Below, piece by piece: positions 1 through 7,833 of a DNA stretch of 58,562 nucleotides (positions within the stretch are counted from its first letter, which is position 1; each line of letters starts with the position of its first letter). The stretch is from Phycisphaerales bacterium (GTDB lineage Bacteria > Planctomycetota > Phycisphaerae > Phycisphaerales > UBA1924). The notes beneath the pieces were generated by a model. It did not search any database, was not told the origin of the DNA, and was given only the letters and a program-made list of their open reading frames with translations. The position numbers and the translations under genes are program-made. The DNA lies in contig JAJVHS010000097.1 of NCBI GenBank assembly GCA_022072615.1, positions 1 through 58,562 of the forward strand, given 5' to 3'.

Positions 1-772
1 GACCCCCGAGCCCATCGAGGACGGCCGGTGCCTCCAGTGCCACACCTTCGGCGTCGACAGATCGCTGCCCCTGGAAGAGATGCACAAGGTCCACAACGAA
101 GGCCGGCACAAGATCGAGTGCTTCAGCTGCCACGGCGAAGTCCGCCACGGGCCGACGGCCCAGACCGCGAGCATGGAGCAGTTCGACTGCACCATGTGCC
201 ACCATAATCAGCACGGCGTGCAGCGGCGGACCTACCTGGCGCAGGAGCCCGCCGCGCACACCGTGGACCGATCCGGTACGCTCAGCCCGATGTTCATGGC
301 CCACGTGAACTGCAACGGGTGCCATGTCGAGGACCGCAAGGTCCGCAACCGGCCCGAGAGCGGCGCGACCGTCGCGATGCCGGTCGCCGAAGCCTGCGAC
401 GCGTGCCACAAGCCGGGGATGGGCAAGCAGATGATCGCGCTGTGGCAGAAGAGCACCCGCAAGCTGTACGACGAGCTCGCCGCGGAGCTTTCGCCGATCC
501 TTGAAGAGGAGCGGGAGGTGGTCGACAGCCACGAGCTCGACAACTGCCGGCGGCTGCTCGAGGTGATCAAGGTGGACGGGAGCTGGGGCGTCCACAACCC
601 GCGGTACACGCAGAAGCTGCTGCTCGACGCCCGCGAGAGCCTCGCCCGGGCCCAGGGCAAGCCCGTCCCGCCGCGCCCGGAGATCGAGGACCCGGCGGCC
701 GGGGTGTACGAGCCGGCCGGCGGCGCAGGTTCTGGCGGCGGCGGGGCCGAGAACGGGGGAGGTCACCGGTGA
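1..772 (+). CDS. Multiheme c-type cytochrome, C-terminal part (5' end outside window)
   Basis: The open frame runs from base 2 without a start, so the gene begins upstream. The visible part has five CXXCH heme sites: CLQCH before the first internal Met, then CFSCH, CTMCH, CNGCH and CDACH. After the hemes comes a helical stretch with a GVHNPRYTQKLLLDA segment, like the C-terminal helices of nitrite-reductase-like or NapC-neighbouring multiheme cytochromes, and a Gly/Pro-rich tail. It is probably a periplasmic or membrane-attached electron carrier. Its stop overlaps the GTG start of the next cytochrome by 4 bases, so the two are translationally coupled. The exact family cannot be fixed without the N-terminus. 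Confidence 0.8.
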   Translation, partial: TPEPIEDGRCLQCHTFGVDRSLPLEEMHKVHNEGRHKIECFSCHGEVRHGPTAQTASMEQFDCTMCHHNQHGVQRRTYLAQEPAAHTVDRSGTLSPMFMAHVNCNGCHVEDRKVRNRPESGATVAMPVAEACDACHKPGMGKQMIALWQKSTRKLYDELAAELSPILEEEREVVDSHELDNCRRLLEVIKVDGSWGVHNPRYTQKLLLDARESLARAQGKPVPPRPEIEDPAAGVYEPAGGAGSGGGGAENGGGHR

Positions 773-2208
773 AGCGACCGGCGTTCCTTGTCATGCTCGT
801 GTGCTGCGGCGGGGCTCTGGCCCAGCCGGCCGACGTGCGTCCGACCCTGCGCACGACCGACTGCACGACCTCCGGCTGCCACGCCTCGCAGATCAGCAAG
901 GCGGTGCTGCACGGCCCGACGGCGGTGGGCGCCTGCGATTCGTGCCACGATTACAAGGACGTGGCGGCGCACACGTTCACGCTCAAGCGGTCGGGCCGCC
1001 AGCTCTGCGATTTCTGCCACATCGACAAGACGGGGACCGAGGGCCCGGTCGTGCACGACCCGGTCGCCAAGGGCGATTGCACGGGCTGCCACGACCCGCA
1101 CGGGTCGTCCACGCGGCTGATGCTCAAGCAGGACAGCGTCAAGGCGCTGTGCACCGAGTGCCACAAGAACACGATGACGGGGGCGCACGCCCACAAGCCG
1201 GCCGAGGAAGACTGCACCAAGTGCCATTACTCGCACACCTCGACGCACCCCAGGCTTCTGCGCAACTCGCCGCAGGAGCTCTGCCTCTCCTGCCATGAGG
1301 AGGTCGGCAAGTCGATCAGCGGTTCGGCGTTCCCGCACAAGCCCGTCGAGGACTGCCTCAACTGCCACTCGCCCCACGCCACCGACCACGCCGCGGCGCT
1401 CAAGCTCGAATCCAAGGAGCTGTGCATCTCCTGCCACCAGGACACGGGCAAGGCGATCGCCGCCGCGACCGTCCCCCACGGCGCCGTGACCGACGCCAAG
1501 TCCTGCACCAACTGCCACTCGCCCCACGCCAGCAACCACGCCATGCAGTTCGTGGACGATCCCGTCGCCACCTGCATGAAGTGCCACACCAAGTCGATCA
1601 AGGTCTCCGACGCCCGCACCGTCCGCGGCGTGCCCGAGCTCACCAACGACTCGCTCCACCGGCACGGACCCATCAACACCGGCGACTGCAGCGCCTGCCA
1701 CGACGTCCACGGCGGGAACCAGCGCCAGCTCCTGGTGCGGCACTTCTCGCAGGAGTTCTACCAGCCCTTCAGCGAGGACGCCTACGCCCTGTGCTTCGGC
1801 TGCCACGACAAGTCGCTGATCCTCGCCCAGCCCGCCACCCTCCAGACCAACTTCCGCGACGGCACCCGCAACCTCCACAACGTCCACGTCGTGTCGAGCT
1901 CGCGCAGCCGAAGCTGCCGGGCCTGCCACACGCTCCACGCCAGCAAGTTCCAGACCCAGGTCGCCGACAGCGTCTCCTTCGGCGAGTGGAAGCTGCCCAT
2001 CAACTACGAGCCCACCCAGACCGGCGGCTCGTGCTCGCCCGGCTGCCACAAGCCCGCCAAGTTCGACCGCGTCGAACCGGTCAACATGAAGCTCTACGGT
2101 GATCCCGGCGCGAAGACCACCGCGACCAGGACGCCGGCCACCAAGACCACGGCGCCCGCAGACCCGGCGGGCAAGGTCCCCGCCGACCCGCAGGCGCCCG
2201 GCCGCTGA
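769..2208 (+). CDS. Secreted multiheme cytochrome c, 13 CXXCH plus two expanded heme motifs
   Basis: This 479-residue protein has a signal peptide (about residues 1-19, ending ALA). It carries thirteen CXXCH motifs, mostly in the doubled-CXXCH arrangement with paired SPH or DPH distal-type histidines (CTGCHDPHG, CLNCHSPHA, CTNCHSPHA). Two further Cys-Cys-His sites have unusual spacing: CTTSGCH at 32-38 (CX4CH) and CSPGCH at 422-427 (CX3CH). The tail after about residue 445 is low-complexity Thr/Ala/Pro. The GTG start overlaps the preceding stop (GTGA) and sits after a GGGGGAGG ribosome site. The gene ends only 5 bases from the convergent cytochrome on the other strand. The role is inferred as periplasmic or surface electron transfer; the partner is unknown. 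Confidence 0.85.
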   Translation: MKRPAFLVMLVCCGGALAQPADVRPTLRTTDCTTSGCHASQISKAVLHGPTAVGACDSCHDYKDVAAHTFTLKRSGRQLCDFCHIDKTGTEGPVVHDPVAKGDCTGCHDPHGSSTRLMLKQDSVKALCTECHKNTMTGAHAHKPAEEDCTKCHYSHTSTHPRLLRNSPQELCLSCHEEVGKSISGSAFPHKPVEDCLNCHSPHATDHAAALKLESKELCISCHQDTGKAIAAATVPHGAVTDAKSCTNCHSPHASNHAMQFVDDPVATCMKCHTKSIKVSDARTVRGVPELTNDSLHRHGPINTGDCSACHDVHGGNQRQLLVRHFSQEFYQPFSEDAYALCFGCHDKSLILAQPATLQTNFRDGTRNLHNVHVVSSSRSRSCRACHTLHASKFQTQVADSVSFGEWKLPINYEPTQTGGSCSPGCHKPAKFDRVEPVNMKLYGDPGAKTTATRTPATKTTAPADPAGKVPADPQAPGR

Positions 2209-2213
2209 CCCAC

Positions 2214-3839
2214 TCAATCCTCGTACTTGAGCGGGCTGTGGTCCTTGCCGTGGCAGCTCAGGAAGCACTCGCCGCGGAACATGCCCGTATCGCGGAACTC
2301 GAGCCTGCCCGTCCGCGGATCGGGCAGCACGATCCCCGTCGCGAAGTTGATCAGGTTGCTGTTGTTGACCGAGTTGCCCTGTCCCGACGGGATGCCGTGG
2401 GCATCGTGGCAGGCCGCGCAGGGCGTGCGCTCCTTCACGATGTGCTTGCGGTGCCCCTTGAACGAGCTGTTCTCGCTGAGGATCGAGTTGCGGTCGTGGC
2501 ACGTGTAGCACAGCGCGTAGGCCGAGGCGCTCTCGGTGGTGTAGTCCTCCGTGTCGTACCGTGCCGTCAGCAGCGGCCCGTTGTGCGACCCGTGCGTCCC
2601 GTCGGGCCCGCTCCCGCCGCCCTTGCTCCCCGAGTCCGACCCGTGGCAGTCGCTGCAGTACACCATGCTGCCGGTGGTCCAGCCGGGCTTGAGGCTCGGT
2701 ACCTGGTTGTTATGACCCGGAGCCTCCACCGGGTGCGAAGACACCGCGCTGGGGCTGAACTGTGCGAGCATGCTCGTTGCCGTGATCTGCCGGGGTACCG
2801 TCGGCTGGATGTTCGAGTTCATCCCGTGGCACTTGAAGCACACTTCAAACTCGTAGCTCGCGTTGTTCACAAACGATCCCGACGCCGACATGCCCGCGAT
2901 TTTTCCGAAGCTCGGGTGCACCGACGGCGCACGCCCGGCCCCCGGCTGCATCGTGTGCGGGTCGTGGCAGCTCGAGCATGACGTGTGCTCGGACATGTGA
3001 CCCGGCGGGTCCACCGGGCTGTTGGTGTCGTGGACCCAGGGCTTGTTCAGGTCGCCGGCGATGTTCGCCGCGCCGGCGACCGACCCGTCGTGGCAGCTCA
3101 CGCACGTCTGTGAGACCGTGGCCGCGCGCAGCAGGTACGGGCCGCTGGGGGCCGTGTGCGGCTGGTGGCACGCCGAGCACTGCTGGTGACCGGTGATCGA
3201 GGTCGTGCCGACCTGGTGGCACGACAGGCACAGCTGCGACTGGTCGTTGTTCATCACCAGGAAGTTGCCGTTGACGTTGTTGTGCGCGTCGTGGCAGCTC
3301 GTGCACTGCAGCTCGGCGTTGCGGTCGAGCAGGATCTGGTGCGGGAGCGAAGACGGCTGGCGGAGCTTGTTGTCCTTCGCCGCAAGGCCCGAGTCGTAGC
3401 GGAACGAGATCGGGTGGTCGTCGGACAGGTCCGTCCCCAGCAGCGACGACCCCGCCGGCATCGTCGTGATGCCGCCGGCCATCTGGATGGGCATGTCGCG
3501 CGAGACCACGCTGCCCAGCGCGATCGTCCCGTCGTGGCAGGAAAGGCACATCTTCGACGTGCCCGTCGGCTGGTCCGGCAGCGCGTCCAGCGAGTTGCTC
3601 CGGTAAATCGTGTACGCCTCCACCGGCAGCGCGCGGTTCCACAGCGGCTTGATGGGCGAGGCGTTGTGCGGCGTGTGGCAGAAGATGCAGACCTGGTCTT
3701 CCATCACCGCGCGCACGGGGCCGGTGCCGCCGGCGCTGAGGTTGTGCGGGCCGTAGACCACGCTGGTCGGCTGCGCCGAAACCGTGCCCGCCGCGGCCCA
3801 TACCAGCATCGCGCTGCGCCATCCTGCGGGTCGATTCAT
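2214..3839 (-). CDS. Secreted multiheme cytochrome c, 11 CXXCH plus one CX3CH
   Basis: This 541-residue protein starts at the ATG whose bases overlap the stop of the upstream NHL gene (ATGA), which is why the longer in-frame extension is not used. A signal peptide covers about residues 1-23 (ends VSA-Q). Eleven CXXCH sites are seen, from CIFCHTPHN to CAACHDAHG, and one CX3CH (CFLSCH, residues 525-530) close to the C-terminus. It shares the modules HNLS, CxxCHTPH, CLSCHDGT and DDHPI with the tetraheme and hexaheme proteins at 9331-9933 and 10211-11026, so the three are related. As the last gene of an operon with a predicted barrel, it may be the exterior or periplasmic cytochrome of a conduit (inference). 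Confidence 0.88.
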   Translation of the reverse strand: MNRPAGWRSAMLVWAAAGTVSAQPTSVVYGPHNLSAGGTGPVRAVMEDQVCIFCHTPHNASPIKPLWNRALPVEAYTIYRSNSLDALPDQPTGTSKMCLSCHDGTIALGSVVSRDMPIQMAGGITTMPAGSSLLGTDLSDDHPISFRYDSGLAAKDNKLRQPSSLPHQILLDRNAELQCTSCHDAHNNVNGNFLVMNNDQSQLCLSCHQVGTTSITGHQQCSACHQPHTAPSGPYLLRAATVSQTCVSCHDGSVAGAANIAGDLNKPWVHDTNSPVDPPGHMSEHTSCSSCHDPHTMQPGAGRAPSVHPSFGKIAGMSASGSFVNNASYEFEVCFKCHGMNSNIQPTVPRQITATSMLAQFSPSAVSSHPVEAPGHNNQVPSLKPGWTTGSMVYCSDCHGSDSGSKGGGSGPDGTHGSHNGPLLTARYDTEDYTTESASAYALCYTCHDRNSILSENSSFKGHRKHIVKERTPCAACHDAHGIPSGQGNSVNNSNLINFATGIVLPDPRTGRLEFRDTGMFRGECFLSCHGKDHSPLKYED

Positions 3840-4975
3840 CGCGGTTCTCCTTCGGCGCCCGCCGTGTCGCCGCTCACTCCGGCCGCCTCCGCCCTTTCTA
3901 TCGGCGCGAAGACCTGCACCCTGCGGTTGTACGTATCGGCCACCCAGATCTTTCCTTCCCCGTCGACGTGCAGCCCCGACGGCAGCCAGAACTCGCCCGG
4001 GCCCCGGCCCTCCCGGCCGAAGGTCATCAGCAGCACCGGCCGGTCCGCGGCCACGTCGAAGACCTGCACCGCCTCGAAGTTGGCATCGACCACGAAGAGC
4101 CGGTCGGATGAGTCGACGCCGAGCCCTTTGGGCTGCGAGAAGTAACCGGGCATGTCGCCCTTGGTGCCGAACTCCGTCACCGGCTCCAGAGCGTCCGAGA
4201 AGATCTGCACCCGGAAATTCAGCGAATCGCTCACCAGCAGCCGGCCGCGCCGGTCCAGTGTCACCTGCGTCGGGAAGTTGAATTGGCCCGGCCCGGCCCC
4301 CCGCTCGCCGATCCGTGCCACCTCGCGCCCGTCCAGCCCCAGCACTACCACCTGATGGGCGGCGCTGTCGGCCACGAAGAGCCTCCCGCCGCGTGAGTCG
4401 ACCGCGATCCCGCACGGGCGGCTCAGCACGCCCGATCCCAGCTCCCCGACGTACGAACCCGACCCGTCGAACACGACGATGCGGCCCGCGACGCTGTCGC
4501 TGACCAGCAGCCGCCCGGCGGGATCCCACGCCGCGGCCACGGGCATCGAGAACGGCGGCGCCTCCTTGGGCGGGACCCAGCGCTCGTACCGGCGCGTCGA
4601 CAGATCGCACATGTGCACGAGCTGCGCGTTGCTGTCCACGACGAACACCCGCGAACCGCCGTCGCTGCACACCGCGATCGGGCTCAGGAAGAAGTGCTGA
4701 TCGTCCTTGCCGAAGAGCGTCTCGCCCAGGGCCGCCAGCCCGCTGATACCCGGCTTGAGATCCGCGTCGGACGTCAGGGACCCCACGTAGCGCACGCGGG
4801 GTTCGTCCGGCGGGCCGGGCCACTGGTAGGCGGCATTGGCGGGGTCGAAGATGACCCCCGCGGGACGCCCGCAGCCCCCGAGCACCACCGCCGTGCTCGC
4901 GGCCAGTGCCCCCAGCGCACGCAGCCACGATCGACCCCGTTCCGCCAACCCTTTGCCTCCGCAACGTTCCCGCAT
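3836..4975 (-). CDS. NHL-repeat beta-propeller lipoprotein
   Basis: A 379-residue protein with a lipoprotein signal (hydrophobic stretch then LGG-C at Cys35). After the motif PDEPRVRYVGSL come about six NHL-type blades, with repeats such as GIAVDSRGGRLFVADS, LGVDSSDRLFVVDA and GLHVDGEGKIWVADT. NHL propellers usually bind partners and are not enzymes. It is encoded between a predicted outer-membrane barrel and a multiheme cytochrome and probably sits at the outer membrane as a structural partner. A longer start at 5020 would only translate the octamer repeat found upstream, so the Met at 4975 is preferred. A related lipoprotein lies at 7834-9162. Confidence 0.85.
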   Translation of the reverse strand: MRERCGGKGLAERGRSWLRALGALAASTAVVLGGCGRPAGVIFDPANAAYQWPGPPDEPRVRYVGSLTSDADLKPGISGLAALGETLFGKDDQHFFLSPIAVCSDGGSRVFVVDSNAQLVHMCDLSTRRYERWVPPKEAPPFSMPVAAAWDPAGRLLVSDSVAGRIVVFDGSGSYVGELGSGVLSRPCGIAVDSRGGRLFVADSAAHQVVVLGLDGREVARIGERGAGPGQFNFPTQVTLDRRGRLLVSDSLNFRVQIFSDALEPVTEFGTKGDMPGYFSQPKGLGVDSSDRLFVVDANFEAVQVFDVAADRPVLLMTFGREGRGPGEFWLPSGLHVDGEGKIWVADTYNRRVQVFAPIERAEAAGVSGDTAGAEGEPR

Positions 4976-4976
4976 G

Positions 4977-5032
4977 TCGCTTACTCGCTTACTCGCCTGC
5001 TCGCTTGCTCGCCGACTCACTTACCTGCTCAG
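4977..5032 (-). repeat. Degenerate tandem octamer repeat (GYAAGCGA-like)
   Basis: Between the barrel gene and the NHL gene the sequence is about six or seven tandem copies of an 8-base unit. Read on the minus strand the copies are GTAAGTGA, GTCGGCGA, GCAAGCGA, GCAGGCGA, GTAAGCGA and GTAAGCGA. It overlaps the last bases of the barrel gene and stops just before the ATG of the NHL gene, so it occupies the place of that gene's ribosome-binding region; no AGGAGG-like site is visible there. Confidence 0.7.
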
Positions 5033-7077
5033 AAATCTCGCCGGAACCCGAACACGAAGGCCTGTGAATCGGTGTCCACCAGGTCGCCGTCCAGGTTCGA
5101 GTTCCGCAGCGAGACGAACATCGACGTCTGCCGCTTGCGCCAGCTGATCTCCAGCCCTTCTTCCAGCCCGTTCGTGCTCCCGCCGTCGGATTCCTGCTCG
5201 TCGCGATAGATCACGTCGACCGAGAAGTCCAGGGAAGGCCCGAGTCCCTGGTTCCACTTTGCCTCGAGCCGGTTCAGCTCGGCCTCTCCCTGGCCGGCGT
5301 TGCGGTACTCGATCGTGTCGTGCTGGGCGCTGAGGAACAGCGAGGAATCGCGGCTGAACCGCTGCTCGTACCGGGCCTCCAGCCGCAGCGAATCATAAGG
5401 CTGGATGGTGCTGTCGTAGTTGACCTGCTCGGCCCGGAGGTACAGACCGCCGATCCGGTACTCAACGCCGTACGTGAGCGAGTTGACGTCGTCGGCCGTG
5501 AAGAGCGAGGGGTCCTGCGCGCTGATGTCCTGGTCCGTGCGCCGGTAGATGACGTACGGCGACAGGCCGCGCAGCCATCCCTCCTCGACCATGTAGCGCA
5601 GCGACACGGTGTTGGTGACGGTGTCGACCGTGTTGCCGGGCTCCGGGCCGATCTCGTACGAGATCAGCACCGTCTCGCCATCGGCGATCGCGCCGCCGAC
5701 GACGCGGCTGATCTCAACGCGATCCGGGAACCAGTCGACGGTGTAGTCCGACCCGAGCTGGTACACCGGGAAGCCGCCCGCGGCCGTCACGCGGATCGAC
5801 GACTCGATGATGTTCTGCCGCGTGATCGTGATCGGGAAGGGGTCGTTGAACGTGCGCGGCTCGTTGAGAACCGTGAGCGACGACCCGCGGTCGCCGTTGT
5901 CCTGGGTGACGAACCCGATGCCCGCCCCCGCGTTCAGCCGGCCGTACGGCACCTTCTTGGTGTAGTCCACGCCCAGGGTCGCGAACACCTCGTCGCTGGT
6001 GAAGATGTCCTGCACGTCCAGCTGGCTGGCGCCGATGTTCCCCGTCGTCACCAGGCTTTCGTACAGCTTGTGCCGGAAGCCCGTCAGGCCCCGGGCGAAC
6101 TTCTGCTGCTGGCCCTGGATCGTCCGGTCCTCGAGCGTCAGGTCGTAGTGCGTGTCGAAGCGGTCGGAGTGGTAGAGCCGGAGCTGCTCGTCGAGCCGGT
6201 AGGTGTCCTGGGGGACCAGGCCCGTCTGCGTGTAGAGGCGGAAGGACGACCGCAGGTTGTCCAGGCCGTTTGAGCCGAAGTTCCACTGGTGCGTGAAGGT
6301 GCCGTCGTTGCGGTCGTAGTTGTCCTCGTAGAACTCGCCCTGCTCCTCGTTGATGTGGTCGAACGTGTAGTCGATCTCCAGCCGCTGGATGTCGCTGATG
6401 TAGATGGTGTTGTCGATGCTGATCGTGTCCTGGGTGAGGCTGTAGTCCGTCGTCCCCAGGGGGTCGCTCTGGTCCTGCTCGCGGTGGAAGATCTGCAGCG
6501 TGGTGGGCGCGACCTGCGACTTGAGGGTCGAGATCAGCCCCGTCTCGGAGTTGACCGAGTGGATCGTGCCGGCGAACTGCCGGTCGGTGTCGATCTCGTC
6601 CCGCAGCGTGTAGAGCGTGGTGGGGAGGTCGCTCTCGCGCAGGAAGGTCAGGCGCAGGTTGTACATCGTGGACAGGTCGCTGGTGTCCTCGCCGGCGCCC
6701 TCGATGTCGCTGTCGATGTCGATGTCCTGGATGCCGAGCTGGGCGTCGCCCAGGAAATCGATCAGGTTCTCGTGGCCGATCCCCGCTTCCCAGCTCAGGT
6801 CCAGCGTCGTCTTGAGCCTGGTCTCCGTCTCCTTGATGGTGGTCCCGTCGGCCTGCGTCTGCTCGTCGTTGTAGTACCTGGCCTCAAACCCGAACCCGGC
6901 GGAGAGGCTGCGGAACTCCAGCGGCTTGAACGTCCCGCGCCGCGCCCCCACGATCACCGGTCCGTTCTCGACCGCCTCCGGCTGCGCCGCCGCCGCGTCC
7001 TGCCTTGCCCGCGCCACCCCCGCGGCGCACATCAGGACGCCGGCGGCTGCAATGATCGGGGAGGGTGAACCTGGCAT
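5029..7077 (-). CDS. Predicted outer-membrane beta-barrel protein of a porin-cytochrome conduit
   Basis: A 682-residue protein with an N-terminal signal peptide (about 1-25, ending ARA-RQ). The rest is strand-rich with alternating polar and hydrophobic residues, many Asp, Arg and Tyr, and strands such as LSLFLSAQHD-type segments. It ends in GFRRDF, a terminal Phe as in BAM-inserted outer-membrane proteins. No CXXCH is present. The size fits the 26-28 strand MtrB, PioB or OmbB-like porins that sheath multiheme cytochromes, but no clear sequence signature of those families is seen. It sits between a pentaheme lipoprotein and an NHL lipoprotein in one operon. The start was chosen at the Met before the signal peptide; the longer frame begins in the preceding gene. 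Confidence 0.75.
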   Translation of the reverse strand: MPGSPSPIIAAAGVLMCAAGVARARQDAAAAQPEAVENGPVIVGARRGTFKPLEFRSLSAGFGFEARYYNDEQTQADGTTIKETETRLKTTLDLSWEAGIGHENLIDFLGDAQLGIQDIDIDSDIEGAGEDTSDLSTMYNLRLTFLRESDLPTTLYTLRDEIDTDRQFAGTIHSVNSETGLISTLKSQVAPTTLQIFHREQDQSDPLGTTDYSLTQDTISIDNTIYISDIQRLEIDYTFDHINEEQGEFYEDNYDRNDGTFTHQWNFGSNGLDNLRSSFRLYTQTGLVPQDTYRLDEQLRLYHSDRFDTHYDLTLEDRTIQGQQQKFARGLTGFRHKLYESLVTTGNIGASQLDVQDIFTSDEVFATLGVDYTKKVPYGRLNAGAGIGFVTQDNGDRGSSLTVLNEPRTFNDPFPITITRQNIIESSIRVTAAGGFPVYQLGSDYTVDWFPDRVEISRVVGGAIADGETVLISYEIGPEPGNTVDTVTNTVSLRYMVEEGWLRGLSPYVIYRRTDQDISAQDPSLFTADDVNSLTYGVEYRIGGLYLRAEQVNYDSTIQPYDSLRLEARYEQRFSRDSSLFLSAQHDTIEYRNAGQGEAELNRLEAKWNQGLGPSLDFSVDVIYRDEQESDGGSTNGLEEGLEISWRKRQTSMFVSLRNSNLDGDLVDTDSQAFVFGFRRDF

Positions 7078-7105
7078 GAGCGTGGCGTCGGACGACGGGC
7101 GGCAT

Positions 7106-7807
7106 CTACTCGATCGGACCCCGCGAGTCCTCCGGGGACGGGCCCTCAGCGCCGGGGGGGCGATCCGGTGGTTGGCCCGCCGGCGGTTCAACAGGCGCGG
7201 GCCCGCCGGCGGGCAGACGGGCCGACTGCGGCTTGAGCATGAAACGTTCCTCGCTGCCATGGCCGTAGTGGCACGTCAGGCAGTCCTGGGCGGGGTCGGA
7301 ATGTTCCGGGACGCGCGGATCGACGAGCATCTCCTCGGTGTGGCACTGCATGCACACGTCGCGCGGCTTGGACCGCATCAGCGCCGGGAATGCGGACTCG
7401 TGCGGCGCGTGGCACCACATGCACGCGCCCGCGGCCACCGGGCCGTGCATCACCGCGTGGCCCTCGGTCGAGCCGGGGTGGCATTCCATGCAGATCGACG
7501 AGTTGTTCCGGCTGATCCGCAGGCGGCCGCGGTGGCAGTCCGCGCACTTCTCTTCCTTGTACGGCTGGTGCACCGTGTACGTCGGGCTCTGGGTCAGATC
7601 GCCCTCGCCCCGAGCCGCCGCCTCCTGCACCGCGCGCACCTGGTCGGGGTCGGGCACCCCGTCGAAGAAGAAGCTCAGGAGCTTGTAGTTCTTCTCGACC
7701 GAGCACCCCGCCCACGCCGCCGCGAACGCCCCCCCAAGAAACAGCGCGGCGGCCAGTCGTCCGCCACGCGCCCTCCGATGGAGAATGTCGCCGCCAGGAC
7801 CGGTCAT
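7106..7807 (-). CDS. Pentaheme c-type cytochrome lipoprotein
   Basis: A 233-residue protein with a lipobox WAG-C at Cys35. It is followed by the segment NYKLLSFFFDGVPDPD, which I recall as recurring in small cytochrome lipoproteins of planctomycetes and other cytochrome-rich bacteria. Five CXXCH sites follow: CADCH, CMECH, CMWCH, CMQCH and CLTCH. The last 40 residues are Pro/Gly-rich and probably unstructured. A lipid anchor together with the neighbouring barrel suggests a periplasm-facing or outer-membrane hemoprotein that delivers electrons into the barrel. It lies 28 bases upstream of the barrel start and 26 bases downstream of the second NHL gene, so it is in the same transcription unit. 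Confidence 0.87.
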   Translation of the reverse strand: MTGPGGDILHRRARGGRLAAALFLGGAFAAAWAGCSVEKNYKLLSFFFDGVPDPDQVRAVQEAAARGEGDLTQSPTYTVHQPYKEEKCADCHRGRLRISRNNSSICMECHPGSTEGHAVMHGPVAAGACMWCHAPHESAFPALMRSKPRDVCMQCHTEEMLVDPRVPEHSDPAQDCLTCHYGHGSEERFMLKPQSARLPAGGPAPVEPPAGQPPDRPPGAEGPSPEDSRGPIE

Positions 7808-7833
7808 CCAGCGTCTTTCCCGGAAAGGGTGTG

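Noticed and set aside
763..2511. Long open frame of 582 codons on the minus strand over the 479-residue cytochrome
   Set aside because: High-GC shadow: Arg/Val/Gly-rich without domains, while the plus strand shows many heme motifs.
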